The notes: generated by a model from the sequence alone, not told the origin. 64,000 bases of DNA from Xanthomarina gelatinilytica (GCF_000348685.1 NZ_ANLA01000002.1:1-64000); one strand, 5' to 3'. Numbered from the stretch's first letter, positions 7,905 to 16,527 are shown. Numbers and translations: made by a program.

Positions 7905-8308
7905 AAGGCAAACTCATCCCAAACAAAATGTTATCACAAGATGCTTTCAGCCAATGGCTAGGTATCGAAATCCTGGAATGTGAAATAGGACGTTGTAAAG
8001 TTGGTATGACCATTAGAAAAGAGATGCTAAACAGTATGTATAAAGCCCATGGAGGTATTAGCTATGCCTTAGCAGATACAGCTTTCGGGTTTGCTGCAAA
8101 CACACATGGGAAATATGCCGTTTCAATTGAAACAAGTATCAATCACATCGAAGCATTAAACGAAGGCGATTATATTGTGGCAGAATCTGTTATAGAAAAT
8201 GTTAAAAATAAATTAGGTTTCAATATTATTGAAGTTAAAAGAGGTCAGGAGCTTGTAGCTTTATTTAAAGGCGTCGTTTATAGAACAAGTAAAGACTGGC
8301 AAGAATAA
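7901..8308 (+). CDS. paaI: Hotdog-fold acyl-CoA thioesterase PaaI
   Basis: PaaI hydrolyses stray phenylacetyl-CoA and ring-hydroxylated CoA esters, freeing trapped CoA. The 135-residue protein has the hotdog helix MYKAHGGISYALADTAFGFA, where HGG and the downstream Asp are the catalytic region of PaaI. The ATG overlaps the paaH stop (ATGA), so the two are probably translationally coupled. Confidence 0.92.
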   Translation: MKGKLIPNKMLSQDAFSQWLGIEILECEIGRCKVGMTIRKEMLNSMYKAHGGISYALADTAFGFAANTHGKYAVSIETSINHIEALNEGDYIVAESVIENVKNKLGFNIIEVKRGQELVALFKGVVYRTSKDWQE

Positions 8309-8332
8309 AAGCAATCATTAAATAGTGTAATT

Positions 8333-9193
8333 ATGAAATGGCAAGGAAGAAGACAAAGTAAAAATTTAGACGATCGTCGTGGCATGGGAACCAAAGGTAA
8401 ACTAGCTGCAGGTGGAGGCATTGTTGCAGTAATTGTGATACTCTTGCAACTTTTTGGTGGCGAAACAGGTCAGCAAATAGCTCCTATTATAGAACAAATT
8501 AACCAAGGACAAACCACACAACAGGTTCAAGAAAGAGAACTCACAGCCCAAGAAAAGGAAGTAGGGGATTTTGTAGCAACTGTTTTGGCAGACACTGAAG
8601 ACGTATGGAACCAAATTTTTAGAGACAATAATCTAGGAGATTACAAAGAACCAACCATGGTACTTTTTTCTGATGCTGTAAGAAGTGGCTGTGGAAATGC
8701 AAGCTCTGCCTCTGGGCCTTTTTACTGTCCAGCAGATCAAAAATTATATATGGATTTAACTTTTTTCGATGAACTTAAAACACGTTTTGGCGCTCAAGGT
8801 GGCGATTTTGCCATTGCTTACGTTACAGCTCACGAGATTGGACATCATATTCAAACCCTACTTGGAACCTCACAAAAAGTAAGACAATTGCAACAACAAA
8901 CCAATAAAGTTGAAGCCAATAAACTTTCGGTCGCTCAAGAACTTCAAGCTGATTTTTATGCTGGTGTTTGGGCGCATCACAACCAAGAATATCTAGAAGC
9001 TGGAGATATTGACGAAGCACTAAGTGCGGCCAATGCTGTTGGAGACGATGCCATACAAAAGAGAGTTCAAGGAGATGTTGTGCCAGATAGTTTTACTCAT
9101 GGAACATCGCAACAGCGTATGGAGTGGTTTATGAAAGGTTATCATACTGGAGATATAAGATTGGGAGATACGTTTTCGGTAATATTAAACTAA
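8333..9193 (+). CDS. Membrane-anchored neutral zinc metallopeptidase (YpfJ family)
   Basis: This 286-residue protein has a short basic N-terminus, one membrane helix at about 23-42 and a long extracytoplasmic part. HEIGHH at 167-172 is an HExxH zinc motif, and Glu203 in QELQADFYAG is the likely third ligand. CPADQKLYMDLTFF is another family segment. The family is called putative neutral zinc metallopeptidase (YpfJ/KPN_02809). The substrate is unknown. It lies between paaI and paaJ, 24 bases after paaI, which is unusual: no link to phenylacetate is known to me. Confidence 0.88.
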   Translation: MKWQGRRQSKNLDDRRGMGTKGKLAAGGGIVAVIVILLQLFGGETGQQIAPIIEQINQGQTTQQVQERELTAQEKEVGDFVATVLADTEDVWNQIFRDNNLGDYKEPTMVLFSDAVRSGCGNASSASGPFYCPADQKLYMDLTFFDELKTRFGAQGGDFAIAYVTAHEIGHHIQTLLGTSQKVRQLQQQTNKVEANKLSVAQELQADFYAGVWAHHNQEYLEAGDIDEALSAANAVGDDAIQKRVQGDVVPDSFTHGTSQQRMEWFMKGYHTGDIRLGDTFSVILN

Positions 9194-9216
9194 CTAAAAT
9201 CTAAAAATCAACAAAT

Positions 9217-9254
9217 CCTGCAAGGTTTTATCCCGAAGCGTTGGGACTTGTAGG
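9217..9254. repeat. Intergenic hairpin repeat, copy 2
   Basis: CCTGCAAG (9217-9224) pairs with CTTGTAGG (9247-9254), and TCCC (9231-9234) with GGGA (9243-9246). It is nearly the same as the element at 2929-2968, which shows that this is a repeat family and not a chance hairpin. Confidence 0.7.
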
Positions 9255-9309
9255 GTTAAAATAGAATACATTTTAATAAGATTCCCATTTTAGGGGAAAT
9301 ATAAAACTT

Positions 9310-10524
9310 ATGAAAGAAGCATATATCATAGATGGAGTTCGTACTCCAATAGGAAGTTATCAAGGCACATTATCAGCAGTTCGTACAGACGATCTAGCTG
9401 CCTTGGTCATTGAAGAAATAGTAAAAAGAAACCCAAACATCCCCAAAGAAGCCTACAACGATGTGATATTGGGTTGTGCCAATCAAGCTGGGGAAGACAA
9501 TCGGAATGTGGCTAGAATGGCATCACTCTTAGCAGGATTGCCATATACAGTTCCTGGAGAAACAGTTAACAGATTGTGCAGTTCTGGACTTTCCGCTATC
9601 ATACATGCCAATAGAGCCATAAAAGCTGGAGATGGCGATGTGTTTATTTCTGGAGGTGTAGAAAACATGACACGTGGCCCATACGTTATAGCAAAACCTT
9701 CAAAAGGTTTTGGAACTGATGCCAAAATGTACGATTCCAGTTTTGGCTGGCGCTTTGTCAATCCGAAAATGCAAAAAATGTATGGAACAGATGGCATGGG
9801 AAATACTGCTGAAAATCTGGTGGAAAAATATAATATCTCTCGCGAAGATCAAGATAAATTTGCTTATTGGAGCCAAATGAAAGCTTCAAAAGCACAAGAA
9901 AACGGTCGTTTAGCCAAAGAAATTGTAACAGTTGAAATTCCACAAAGAAAAAAAGATCCAATACTGTTTTCAAAAGATGAATTTGTGAAACCAGGAACAA
10001 CTTTAGAGGTTTTGGCCAAATTAAGAGGAGCTTTTAAAGCTGAAGGAGGAAGCGTCACAGCTGGAAATTCTTCAGGATTGAATGATGGAGCTGCTGCAAC
10101 AATCATTGCTTCAGAAGCAGCTGTAAAAAAATACAATTTAAAACCATTGGCAAGAATTGTCAGTTCAGCAGTAGTTGGTGTAGAACCCAGGATTATGGGA
10201 ATTGGACCAGTAGAGGCTTCAAATAAAGCATTGGAAAAAGCAGGGTTGACCATGGACAACATGGACATTATAGAATTAAACGAAGCCTTCGCTGCTCAAG
10301 CATTGGCTTGTACAAGAGCTTGGGGACTTGCCGACAATGATCCAAGATTAAACCCTAATGGTGGTTCCATTGCGATAGGTCATCCTCTTGGTGTAACTGG
10401 TACAAGAATCGCATATTCTGCAGCTTTGGAATTGCATGAACAACAAAAACGTTATGCATTAATTACCATGTGTATTGGTGTTGGCCAAGGCTATGCTGCT
10501 ATAATTGAAAATGTAACTTTATAA
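9310..10524 (+). CDS. paaJ: 3-oxoadipyl-CoA / 3-oxo-5,6-dehydrosuberyl-CoA thiolase PaaJ
   Basis: PaaJ performs the two thiolytic cleavages of the pathway, giving acetyl-CoA and succinyl-CoA. The 404-residue protein has the nucleophile Cys90 in NRLCSSG, the active-site His in GGSIAIGHPLG and the second Cys in CIGVGQG. The N-terminal DGVRTPIGSYQG is the thiolase start. Length and context fit PaaJ; a general acetyl-CoA acetyltransferase could look similar. Confidence 0.9.
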   Translation: MKEAYIIDGVRTPIGSYQGTLSAVRTDDLAALVIEEIVKRNPNIPKEAYNDVILGCANQAGEDNRNVARMASLLAGLPYTVPGETVNRLCSSGLSAIIHANRAIKAGDGDVFISGGVENMTRGPYVIAKPSKGFGTDAKMYDSSFGWRFVNPKMQKMYGTDGMGNTAENLVEKYNISREDQDKFAYWSQMKASKAQENGRLAKEIVTVEIPQRKKDPILFSKDEFVKPGTTLEVLAKLRGAFKAEGGSVTAGNSSGLNDGAAATIIASEAAVKKYNLKPLARIVSSAVVGVEPRIMGIGPVEASNKALEKAGLTMDNMDIIELNEAFAAQALACTRAWGLADNDPRLNPNGGSIAIGHPLGVTGTRIAYSAALELHEQQKRYALITMCIGVGQGYAAIIENVTL

Positions 10525-10525
10525 T

Positions 10526-10556
10526 AGATCTCATCTCGATCATGGTCGAGAGATCT
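10526..10556. repeat. Strong hairpin before paaZ
   Basis: AGATC (10526-10530) pairs with GATCT (10552-10556), and TCTCGA (10534-10539) pairs with TCGAGA (10546-10551). This gives 11 bp with a 3-base bulge and the loop TCATGG. It lies between paaJ and paaZ and includes an ATG at 10542 that I do not take as the paaZ start. Confidence 0.65.
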
Positions 10557-10568
10557 CAATTGAATACT

Positions 10569-13070
10569 ATGAAAAAAATACAGAATTACGTCACAGGGCA
10601 ATGGATGGAAGGTAAAGGACAAGGGGTCCCAATGTTTGATGCTATCACTGGTGAAGTTGTAGGGCTTTCAGATACAGAAGGTTTGGATTTTGCTGAAATT
10701 TTGCATTACGGAAGAACCATAGGAAGTGAAAAATTACGCAAAATGACCTTTCAAGAACGTGGTAACATGCTTAAAAAATTAGCACTGTACCTGGTTAAAA
10801 AGAAAGCCGATTTTTATGAGATAAGTTATAGAACAGGAGCAACAAAAATAGATAGCTGGATTGATATTGAAGGAGGATTTGGGAACTTGTTTGCCAACGC
10901 ATCTTTAAGAAAATTATTTCCTAACCAAGCCTATCACGTAGAAGGAGATCCTATCGATTTATCTCGTGGTGGACGTTTTATGGCACATCATATTATGGTG
11001 CCAAAACGTGGTGTAGCCATACATATCAACGCCTTTAATTTCCCGGTTTGGGGCATGCTTGAAAAATGCGCTGTAAACTGGATGGCAGGTGTGCCAGCAG
11101 TTGTAAAACCAGCAACAAACACCTCGTTTTTAACCGAAGCTGTGGTACGTGAGATTATTACTTCTGGTATTCTTCCTGAAGGCGCCTTACAGTTAATAAC
11201 AGGGTCTGCAAGAACCATTTTGGATACCGTGGAATCCCAGGATGTCGTAACCTTTACAGGTTCGGCAAGCACAGGTAGATTATTAAAATCACATAAGCGT
11301 ATTATCGAGGAATCTGTGCCATTTAATATGGAAGCCGATTCTTTAAATGCATCTGTTTTAGGCGAAGACGCTATTCCTGGAACACCTGAATTCGATTTAT
11401 TCATAAAAGAGGTAAGAAATGAAATGACCGTAAAATGCGGACAAAAATGTACGGCAATCCGTAGAATTATTGTGCCACAGGATCTTGTGGAAGATGTTCA
11501 AATAGCATTAGGAAAAGCCTTGGAAAAAATCACTATAGGAGATCCACGTCTCAAAGAGGTGAGGATGGGAGCCTTGGTGAGTAAAGAACAAGTAACAGAA
11601 GTTAAAGATCGTGTTCAGGAACTGGCTAAGACTGCCAGTATCGTTTATGGCGATTTAGATAAAATTGAAACTATTGGAGCCGATGCTAAAAAAGGCGCAT
11701 TTTTAAGTCCTATTTTGCTTCGTGAAGACCATCCTTTTAAAAATTTATCTGTTCACGAAACAGAAGCATTTGGTCCAGTAAGTACCATCATGCCTTATAA
11801 GAACCTTGACGAAGCCATTACTTTGGCGCAAATGGGGAAAGGCTCCTTGGTATCATCCATCGCAACCAACAATGATAGAATTGCCAAAGAATATGTGATC
11901 AATGCAGCAAGTCATCATGGACGTATTTTAGTTATTAATCGTGATATGGCAAAAGAAAGTACAGGTCATGGTTCCCCATTGCCCAATCTGGTACATGGAG
12001 GTCCTGGTCGTGCTGGAGGAGGAGAAGAAATGGGAGGTATGCGAGGCATCAAACATTATTTACAACGAACAGCCATCCAAGGTACACCAACTACTTTAAC
12101 TGAAATCACGGGAATTTATCAACAAAATGCAACATATAAAGAGGCAGAACAACATCCATTTAAATACCATTGGGAAGACATTCAGCCAGGGATGTCGCTT
12201 AAAACACATAACCGAACTTTTACGGATACAGATATCATCAATTTTGCCAATCTAACCTGGGATCATTTTTATGCTCATACAGATATCACGTCGTTAGACG
12301 GAAGTATTTTCGAAAAAAGGACAGCTCATGGCTATTTTATTATTTCTGCAGCTGCAGGATTGTTTGTTTATCCAAATAAAGGGCCAGTAGCAGCAAATTA
12401 TGGACTGGAAGAGTGTCGTTTCTTACGTCCTTTGTACCATAATGATACTGTTTACGTGCGTTTAACTTGTAAACAAAAGGTGGATAGAGATGTCGCTTCT
12501 GCTGAACACCCAAGTGGTATTGTAAAATGGTATGTAGAGGTATTTGATGCGTTAAACGACGAATTGGTTGCTTTTGCTACCATTCTAACCATGGTACAGA
12601 AAAAACAACAGGTTTTTGTTGAAATGACAGAAGATAAAATCAATGACTGTTTATCAAAATTAACCGATAATGTTAAGCCAAAATGGGGCATTATGACACC
12701 ACAGCATATGATAGAGCATTTGGAATTTACCTATAAAATTGCTTCAGGCGAGATTCAGGATTTTGAAGTGGCTACACCTGAAAAGATTTTAGAAAAAGTA
12801 CATGCCAGTTTGTATAACTATGAAAAATTTCCAAAAAACACCCATTTTCCTCTTTTGGAAAAAGATAAACTAGAGGATTTAAAACATCCTGATTTAGCTA
12901 CAGCCATTGAAAAATTCAAGGCTCAAAGAGAAAAATATTTAGAGTATTTTAAGGATCGTCCAGATGCTAAATTAAACAATATGGTTTTTGGAGAGTTGAA
13001 TAGATACGAGTGGTATTTATTGGAAAGAAAACATTTAAATCATCATTTTGAACAGTTTGGGTTAATATAA
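10569..13070 (+). CDS. paaZ: Bifunctional PaaZ with an extra C-terminal DinB-like (DUF1569) domain
   Basis: PaaZ opens the oxepin-CoA ring with its MaoC hydratase part and oxidises the resulting semialdehyde with its NADP aldehyde dehydrogenase part. The aldehyde dehydrogenase covers residues about 1-520, with catalytic Cys294 in KCGQKCTAIRR and a Glu in the NMEADSLN segment. The MaoC domain spans about 535-675. Residues about 690-833 form an added domain with KWGIMTPQHMIEHLEF and HHFEQFGL, as in DUF1569/DinB proteins. E. coli PaaZ (681 residues) lacks it. I start at ATG 10569 (MKKIQNYVTGQW) because ATG 10542 lies in a hairpin loop. Confidence 0.9.
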   Translation: MKKIQNYVTGQWMEGKGQGVPMFDAITGEVVGLSDTEGLDFAEILHYGRTIGSEKLRKMTFQERGNMLKKLALYLVKKKADFYEISYRTGATKIDSWIDIEGGFGNLFANASLRKLFPNQAYHVEGDPIDLSRGGRFMAHHIMVPKRGVAIHINAFNFPVWGMLEKCAVNWMAGVPAVVKPATNTSFLTEAVVREIITSGILPEGALQLITGSARTILDTVESQDVVTFTGSASTGRLLKSHKRIIEESVPFNMEADSLNASVLGEDAIPGTPEFDLFIKEVRNEMTVKCGQKCTAIRRIIVPQDLVEDVQIALGKALEKITIGDPRLKEVRMGALVSKEQVTEVKDRVQELAKTASIVYGDLDKIETIGADAKKGAFLSPILLREDHPFKNLSVHETEAFGPVSTIMPYKNLDEAITLAQMGKGSLVSSIATNNDRIAKEYVINAASHHGRILVINRDMAKESTGHGSPLPNLVHGGPGRAGGGEEMGGMRGIKHYLQRTAIQGTPTTLTEITGIYQQNATYKEAEQHPFKYHWEDIQPGMSLKTHNRTFTDTDIINFANLTWDHFYAHTDITSLDGSIFEKRTAHGYFIISAAAGLFVYPNKGPVAANYGLEECRFLRPLYHNDTVYVRLTCKQKVDRDVASAEHPSGIVKWYVEVFDALNDELVAFATILTMVQKKQQVFVEMTEDKINDCLSKLTDNVKPKWGIMTPQHMIEHLEFTYKIASGEIQDFEVATPEKILEKVHASLYNYEKFPKNTHFPLLEKDKLEDLKHPDLATAIEKFKAQREKYLEYFKDRPDAKLNNMVFGELNRYEWYLLERKHLNHHFEQFGLI

Positions 13071-13080
13071 AAACGAAACA

Positions 13081-13177
13081 AACTTTTCAGTCCCGACGGT
13101 TCTGGATTCAAAAAACCGAAAGGCCTAAATTAAAATATGAGATTAACAACCTGCAAAGTTTATAAAAACTAGTAGGT
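13081..13177. repeat. Repeat-derived intergenic sequence before the paaF-like gene
   Basis: The stretch AACCTGCAAAGTTT (13147-13160) faces AAACTAGTAGGTT (13165-13177), an imperfect hairpin related to the CCTGCAAG repeats at 2929 and 9217. A TCCCGACGG fragment lies just before it at 13091. Confidence 0.45.
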
Positions 13178-13197
13178 TCAATAAAAAAAGCAAAATT

Positions 13198-13950
13198 ATG
13201 ACTAACCCTTATGTTAAATTAGATATAATAAACCAAGTAGGGTACATAGAGTTTTTTCATCCTGCCCACAACTCCTTACCAGGAGATTTATTGACAAAAT
13301 TAGCTCAAACCATTACCGAAGCAGGAAACAATAAAGACATTAAAGTTTTGGTGCTGAAGAGTGGTGGCGAGCGCACGTTTTGTGCTGGAGCCAGTTTTAA
13401 GGAACTTATTAACATTAACGATGACGCAACTGGAAAAATTTTCTTTTCAGGTTTTGCCAACGTTATAAACGCCATGCGTAAATGTCCAAAATTCATTATT
13501 GGACGCATACAAGGTAAAACCGTTGGAGGAGGCGTTGGATTGGCAGCTTCAACCGATTATTGTATGGCCACACAATATGCAGCCATAAAGTTAAGTGAAT
13601 TGAACATTGGGATTGGTCCATTTGTAGTTGGTCCAGCCATAGAACGAAAAATGGGTTTAAGTGCCATGTCGCAAATTGCTATAGACGCTAACTCATTTTA
13701 TCCGGCAAAATGGGCTAAACAAAAAGGCTTGTTTACTCAGGTTTACGATAGCACTGAAGAATTAGATGAAGCTGTAAAAGAGTTTACTGAAAATTTGTGC
13801 ACCTATAATGTTGAAGCCATGAAAGAGATGAAAAGTATTTTTTGGCAGGGAACAGAAGATTGGGATGCTTTATTAGCCGATCGCGCAGCTATCAGTGGAC
13901 GTTTAGTATTAAGTGAGTTTACAAGGGAAAAACTAAAAGGGTTTAAGTGA
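13198..13950 (+). CDS. Enoyl-CoA hydratase/isomerase family protein, probable PaaF role
   Basis: This 250-residue crotonase-family protein has FCAGASFKEL (oxyanion hole) and VGGGVGLAASTDY. The Glu in KLSELNIGIGPF is at the usual first catalytic position. The second Glu and GGT segment of classic hydratases is replaced by FVVGPAIERKMG. The pathway needs a 2,3-dehydroadipyl-CoA hydratase (PaaF), and this is the only other crotonase in the cluster, so PaaF is the likely role. A methylglutaconyl-CoA hydratase for leucine breakdown is an alternative, given the branched-chain genes downstream. Confidence 0.75.
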   Translation: MTNPYVKLDIINQVGYIEFFHPAHNSLPGDLLTKLAQTITEAGNNKDIKVLVLKSGGERTFCAGASFKELININDDATGKIFFSGFANVINAMRKCPKFIIGRIQGKTVGGGVGLAASTDYCMATQYAAIKLSELNIGIGPFVVGPAIERKMGLSAMSQIAIDANSFYPAKWAKQKGLFTQVYDSTEELDEAVKEFTENLCTYNVEAMKEMKSIFWQGTEDWDALLADRAAISGRLVLSEFTREKLKGFK

Positions 13951-14027
13951 TTTGAAAGTAGATTTTAGAGGGAAGTAAAGACTAATAGGTAATAAGGACT
14001 AGTAGTTTAATTGAAAATATATTCCAA

Positions 14028-14402
14028 ATGAAAAGTCAATATCATTTTAATTTTGAAGAGTTGATAGTGTATCAGAAGGCTATTGAATATGGTGAATTGG
14101 TGCATAAATAACTTAATAATTTTACTAAAATTGAAGATTATAGACTATCATTTCAGTTTGCACGTGTTGCAGATTCAGTTACCTTTAACATTGCTGAAGG
14201 TTCAGGAAGTTCAGATGCTGGTTTTTTAAATTATTTGAAGATTGCAAGGGATAGTTCTCGCGAATGTGAGGAAGCAACAACAAAAGCGTATTTACGAAAT
14301 TATATTACCTATAAAGAAAGTGAAAATAATTGGTCATTACTTGTTGAAATTAATAAAATGTTATCAGCTTTAATGAAACATCTTAAGGATAAAAATACAT
14401 GA
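14028..14402 (+). pseudogene. Four-helix-bundle (S23/IVS family) gene broken by one in-frame TAA
   Basis: From ATG 14028 the frame reads 27 residues (MKSQYHFNFEELIVYQKAIE...), hits TAA at 14109-14111, then stays open to TGA at 14400. It encodes DYRLSFQFARVADSVTFNIAEGSG and a helical tail. The Y-x-L-x-x-Q and N-I-A-E-G segments are the hallmark of the four-helix-bundle S23 family (TIGR02436). Without the stop it would be 124 codons, the normal family length. No ATG follows the stop closely. It was probably inserted between the paaF-like gene and paaY. The 77 bases before it hold only degenerate ACTAATAGG-like repeats. Confidence 0.8.
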
Positions 14403-14463
14403 ATTATTATAGCATGGAAGGAGGGTTTGATACTTATTCTCTGCCAACTAAAAACTTTTTATT

Positions 14464-15060
14464 ATGATTTACAGCTTCAAAGGTTACACACCAGTTGTTC
14501 ACGAATCCAGTTTCGTGCATCCATTGGCTGCCGTAACTGGAAATGTTATTATAGGTAAAAACTGTTACATAGGTCCTGGTGCTGCCATTCGTGGTGACTG
14601 GGGACAAATTATTTTGGAAGATGGCGTAAATGTGCAGGAAAACTGCACAGTACACATGTTTCCAGGAAAATCCATCACACTTAAAGAAAGTGCACATGTT
14701 GGTCATGGAGCTATTATCCATGGAGCAAATCTGGGTAAGAATTGTTTAATAGGAATGAATTCCGTAATTATGGATGATGCCGAAATTGGCGACGAAAGTA
14801 TTGTTGGAGCCATGGCCTTTGTGAAAGCCGAAACCATGATCCCAAAACGAAGTTTGGTGGTTGGCAATCCAGCAAAAGTAATTAAAGAAGTTTCAAATGA
14901 CATGATAGCATGGAAAACCAAAGGCACACAATTATATCAACAATTACCAGCAGATTGCCATGAGACTCTAAAAGAAGTAGAGCCTTTAAGAGAGGTTCCG
15001 GAAAATATGAAAATGCAAGAATCATTTTATGATACTTTGCGAGATTTTATGAAGAAATAA
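14464..15060 (+). CDS. paaY: Hexapeptide-repeat protein PaaY (gamma carbonic anhydrase-like)
   Basis: PaaY is a left-handed beta-helix protein of the gamma carbonic anhydrase fold, reported to act as a thioesterase that spares CoA in phenylacetate breakdown. The 198-residue protein has repeated hexapeptides (VIIGKNCYIGPGAAIRGDWG, then NLGKNCLIGMNSVI). His residues at VHMFPG, HVGHGAIIHG are the metal ligands. It is in the same direction as the paa genes, beyond the broken S23 gene. Confidence 0.88.
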   Translation: MIYSFKGYTPVVHESSFVHPLAAVTGNVIIGKNCYIGPGAAIRGDWGQIILEDGVNVQENCTVHMFPGKSITLKESAHVGHGAIIHGANLGKNCLIGMNSVIMDDAEIGDESIVGAMAFVKAETMIPKRSLVVGNPAKVIKEVSNDMIAWKTKGTQLYQQLPADCHETLKEVEPLREVPENMKMQESFYDTLRDFMKK

Positions 15061-15063
15061 TAA

Positions 15064-15096
15064 TGTCATTTTGAAGATAGCGAGCTCACAATGACA
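15064..15096. repeat. TGTCATT/AATGACA inverted repeat
   Basis: TGTCATT (15064-15070) and AATGACA (15090-15096) enclose 19 bases. The ends match those of the longer element at 5821-5886. Confidence 0.55.
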
Positions 15097-15109
15097 GAAT
15101 AAAATATGT

Positions 15110-16435
15110 ATGTCCAAGTTTGAATTAAAAATGCCCAAAATGGGCGAGAGTATTACAGAAGGAACTATCATTAACTGGTTGGTCTCCGAAGGCGATTCAT
15201 TTGAAGAAGGCGATATCATCCTAGAGGTTGCAACCGATAAAGTGGATAATGAGGTACCAGCTCCAGCATCTGGAACCTTGGTAAAAACCATGTATCAAGC
15301 CAAAGATGTAGTGCCTGTTGGAGAAGTGATTGCAATGTTGGAAGTTTCAGATGAAGTAAAACCTTCAAAAAAACAGCCTGCCCTAGAGAGTCCCGATAAC
15401 TATAGGGACGAAGAACGCCTTAAAGTAAAAAAAGAAATTAAAAAGAAACCTGCTGTCATTCCAAGTGCAGCCAAGGATTCTCATGCAAAGTCCTTTTCGG
15501 AATCGAACAAAAACATCTTTTTTTCACCCTTAGTTATAAAAATTGCTAAAGAACATCATATCAGTTTTGAAGAGTTGGCCCGAATTCCTGCAACAGGACA
15601 TGAGGGCAGATTGCGTAAAAGCGATGTGTTTAATTATATAGAAGATGGGAGGCCATACAAATTTGCACAAACTGTAACCCAAGATCCTACGGCTTATAGA
15701 ATTCCACAGTTAACTTTCGATAAAGGCAAAGGGAAAGTTGTGGAAATGGATAGAATGCGCCAAATGATAGCAGATCATATGGTGTATTCCAAACACACGT
15801 CGCCACATGTAACAGCTTATGTGGAAGCAGATTTAACCAATATGGTCAATTGGCGAAACACCAATAAAAAAGCATTTCAGGAAACATATGGCGAACGCCT
15901 AACCTTTACACCTTTATTTGTTGAAGCAATTGCCAAAGCCGTAAAAGATTTTCCCAACATCAATGCTTCGGTCGATGGCAATAACATCATTGTAAAGGAA
16001 GATATAAACATAGGTATGGCCACGGCCTTGCCAAGTGGCAATTTAATTGTTCCAGTGGTAAAAAACGCAGATACCAAAAATTTAAAGGAGCTTGCAGAAA
16101 CTGTCAATAAACTTGCCGAAAAAGCTAGGGAAAATAAATTGGGAGCCGATGATATTAAAGGAAGCACCTTTACCATTTCCAATGTAGGAACCTTTGGAAG
16201 TGTGATGGGAACACCCATAATCAATCAACCAGAAGTGGCTATACTTGCTTTAGGAATTATTAAAAAACGACCAGAAGTGATAGAAACCGAAAAAGGTGAT
16301 GAATTAGCCATTAGAAGTATGATGTACTTATCCTTGTCTTTTGACCATAGAGTGGTAGACGGCTTTTTGGGAGGAAGCTTTGTGCGTCGTGTAGCCGATT
16401 ATTTTGAACAGTTTGACATCAATAGAAAAATATAA
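15110..16435 (+). CDS. Dihydrolipoamide acyltransferase E2, probable branched-chain 2-oxoacid dehydrogenase
   Basis: E2 transfers the acyl group from the decarboxylase to CoA. The 441-residue protein has a lipoyl domain at 1-78, with the lipoylated Lys44 in EVATDKVDNE. An E3-binding domain lies at about 138-180 (SPLVIKIAKEH, IPATGHEGRLRKSDV). The catalytic domain ends with SFDHRVVDG. The ilvE and fused E1 genes downstream point to branched-chain acids. The linker at residues about 94-132 contains two pieces of intergenic-repeat sequence read in frame. Confidence 0.9.
   Translation: MSKFELKMPKMGESITEGTIINWLVSEGDSFEEGDIILEVATDKVDNEVPAPASGTLVKTMYQAKDVVPVGEVIAMLEVSDEVKPSKKQPALESPDNYRDEERLKVKKEIKKKPAVIPSAAKDSHAKSFSESNKNIFFSPLVIKIAKEHHISFEELARIPATGHEGRLRKSDVFNYIEDGRPYKFAQTVTQDPTAYRIPQLTFDKGKGKVVEMDRMRQMIADHMVYSKHTSPHVTAYVEADLTNMVNWRNTNKKAFQETYGERLTFTPLFVEAIAKAVKDFPNINASVDGNNIIVKEDINIGMATALPSGNLIVPVVKNADTKNLKELAETVNKLAEKARENKLGADDIKGSTFTISNVGTFGSVMGTPIINQPEVAILALGIIKKRPEVIETEKGDELAIRSMMYLSLSFDHRVVDGFLGGSFVRRVADYFEQFDINRKI
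15390..15409. repeat. Palindromic repeat fragment inside the E2 linker
   Basis: GTCCCGATAACTATAGGGAC is a near-palindrome of the TCCCGATA...TATCGGGA type found between genes in Flavobacteriia. Here it is translated in frame within the flexible linker of E2. Confidence 0.5.
15454..15482. repeat. TGTCATTCC repeat arm inside the E2 linker
   Basis: It begins TGTCATTCCAAGT and ends GGATTCTC. The intergenic arm at 16528-16555 begins with the same 13 bases and ends GGAATCTC. It lies between the lipoyl and E3-binding domains and does not break the frame. Confidence 0.55.
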
Positions 16436-16527
16436 CTTATTTCTGTAATACCAGGAATCTTTTATAACGAGAGAAAGAACATAAGAATATCAATAATCAA
16501 AGTATAAGTTCTGATTTAATAATTTTT

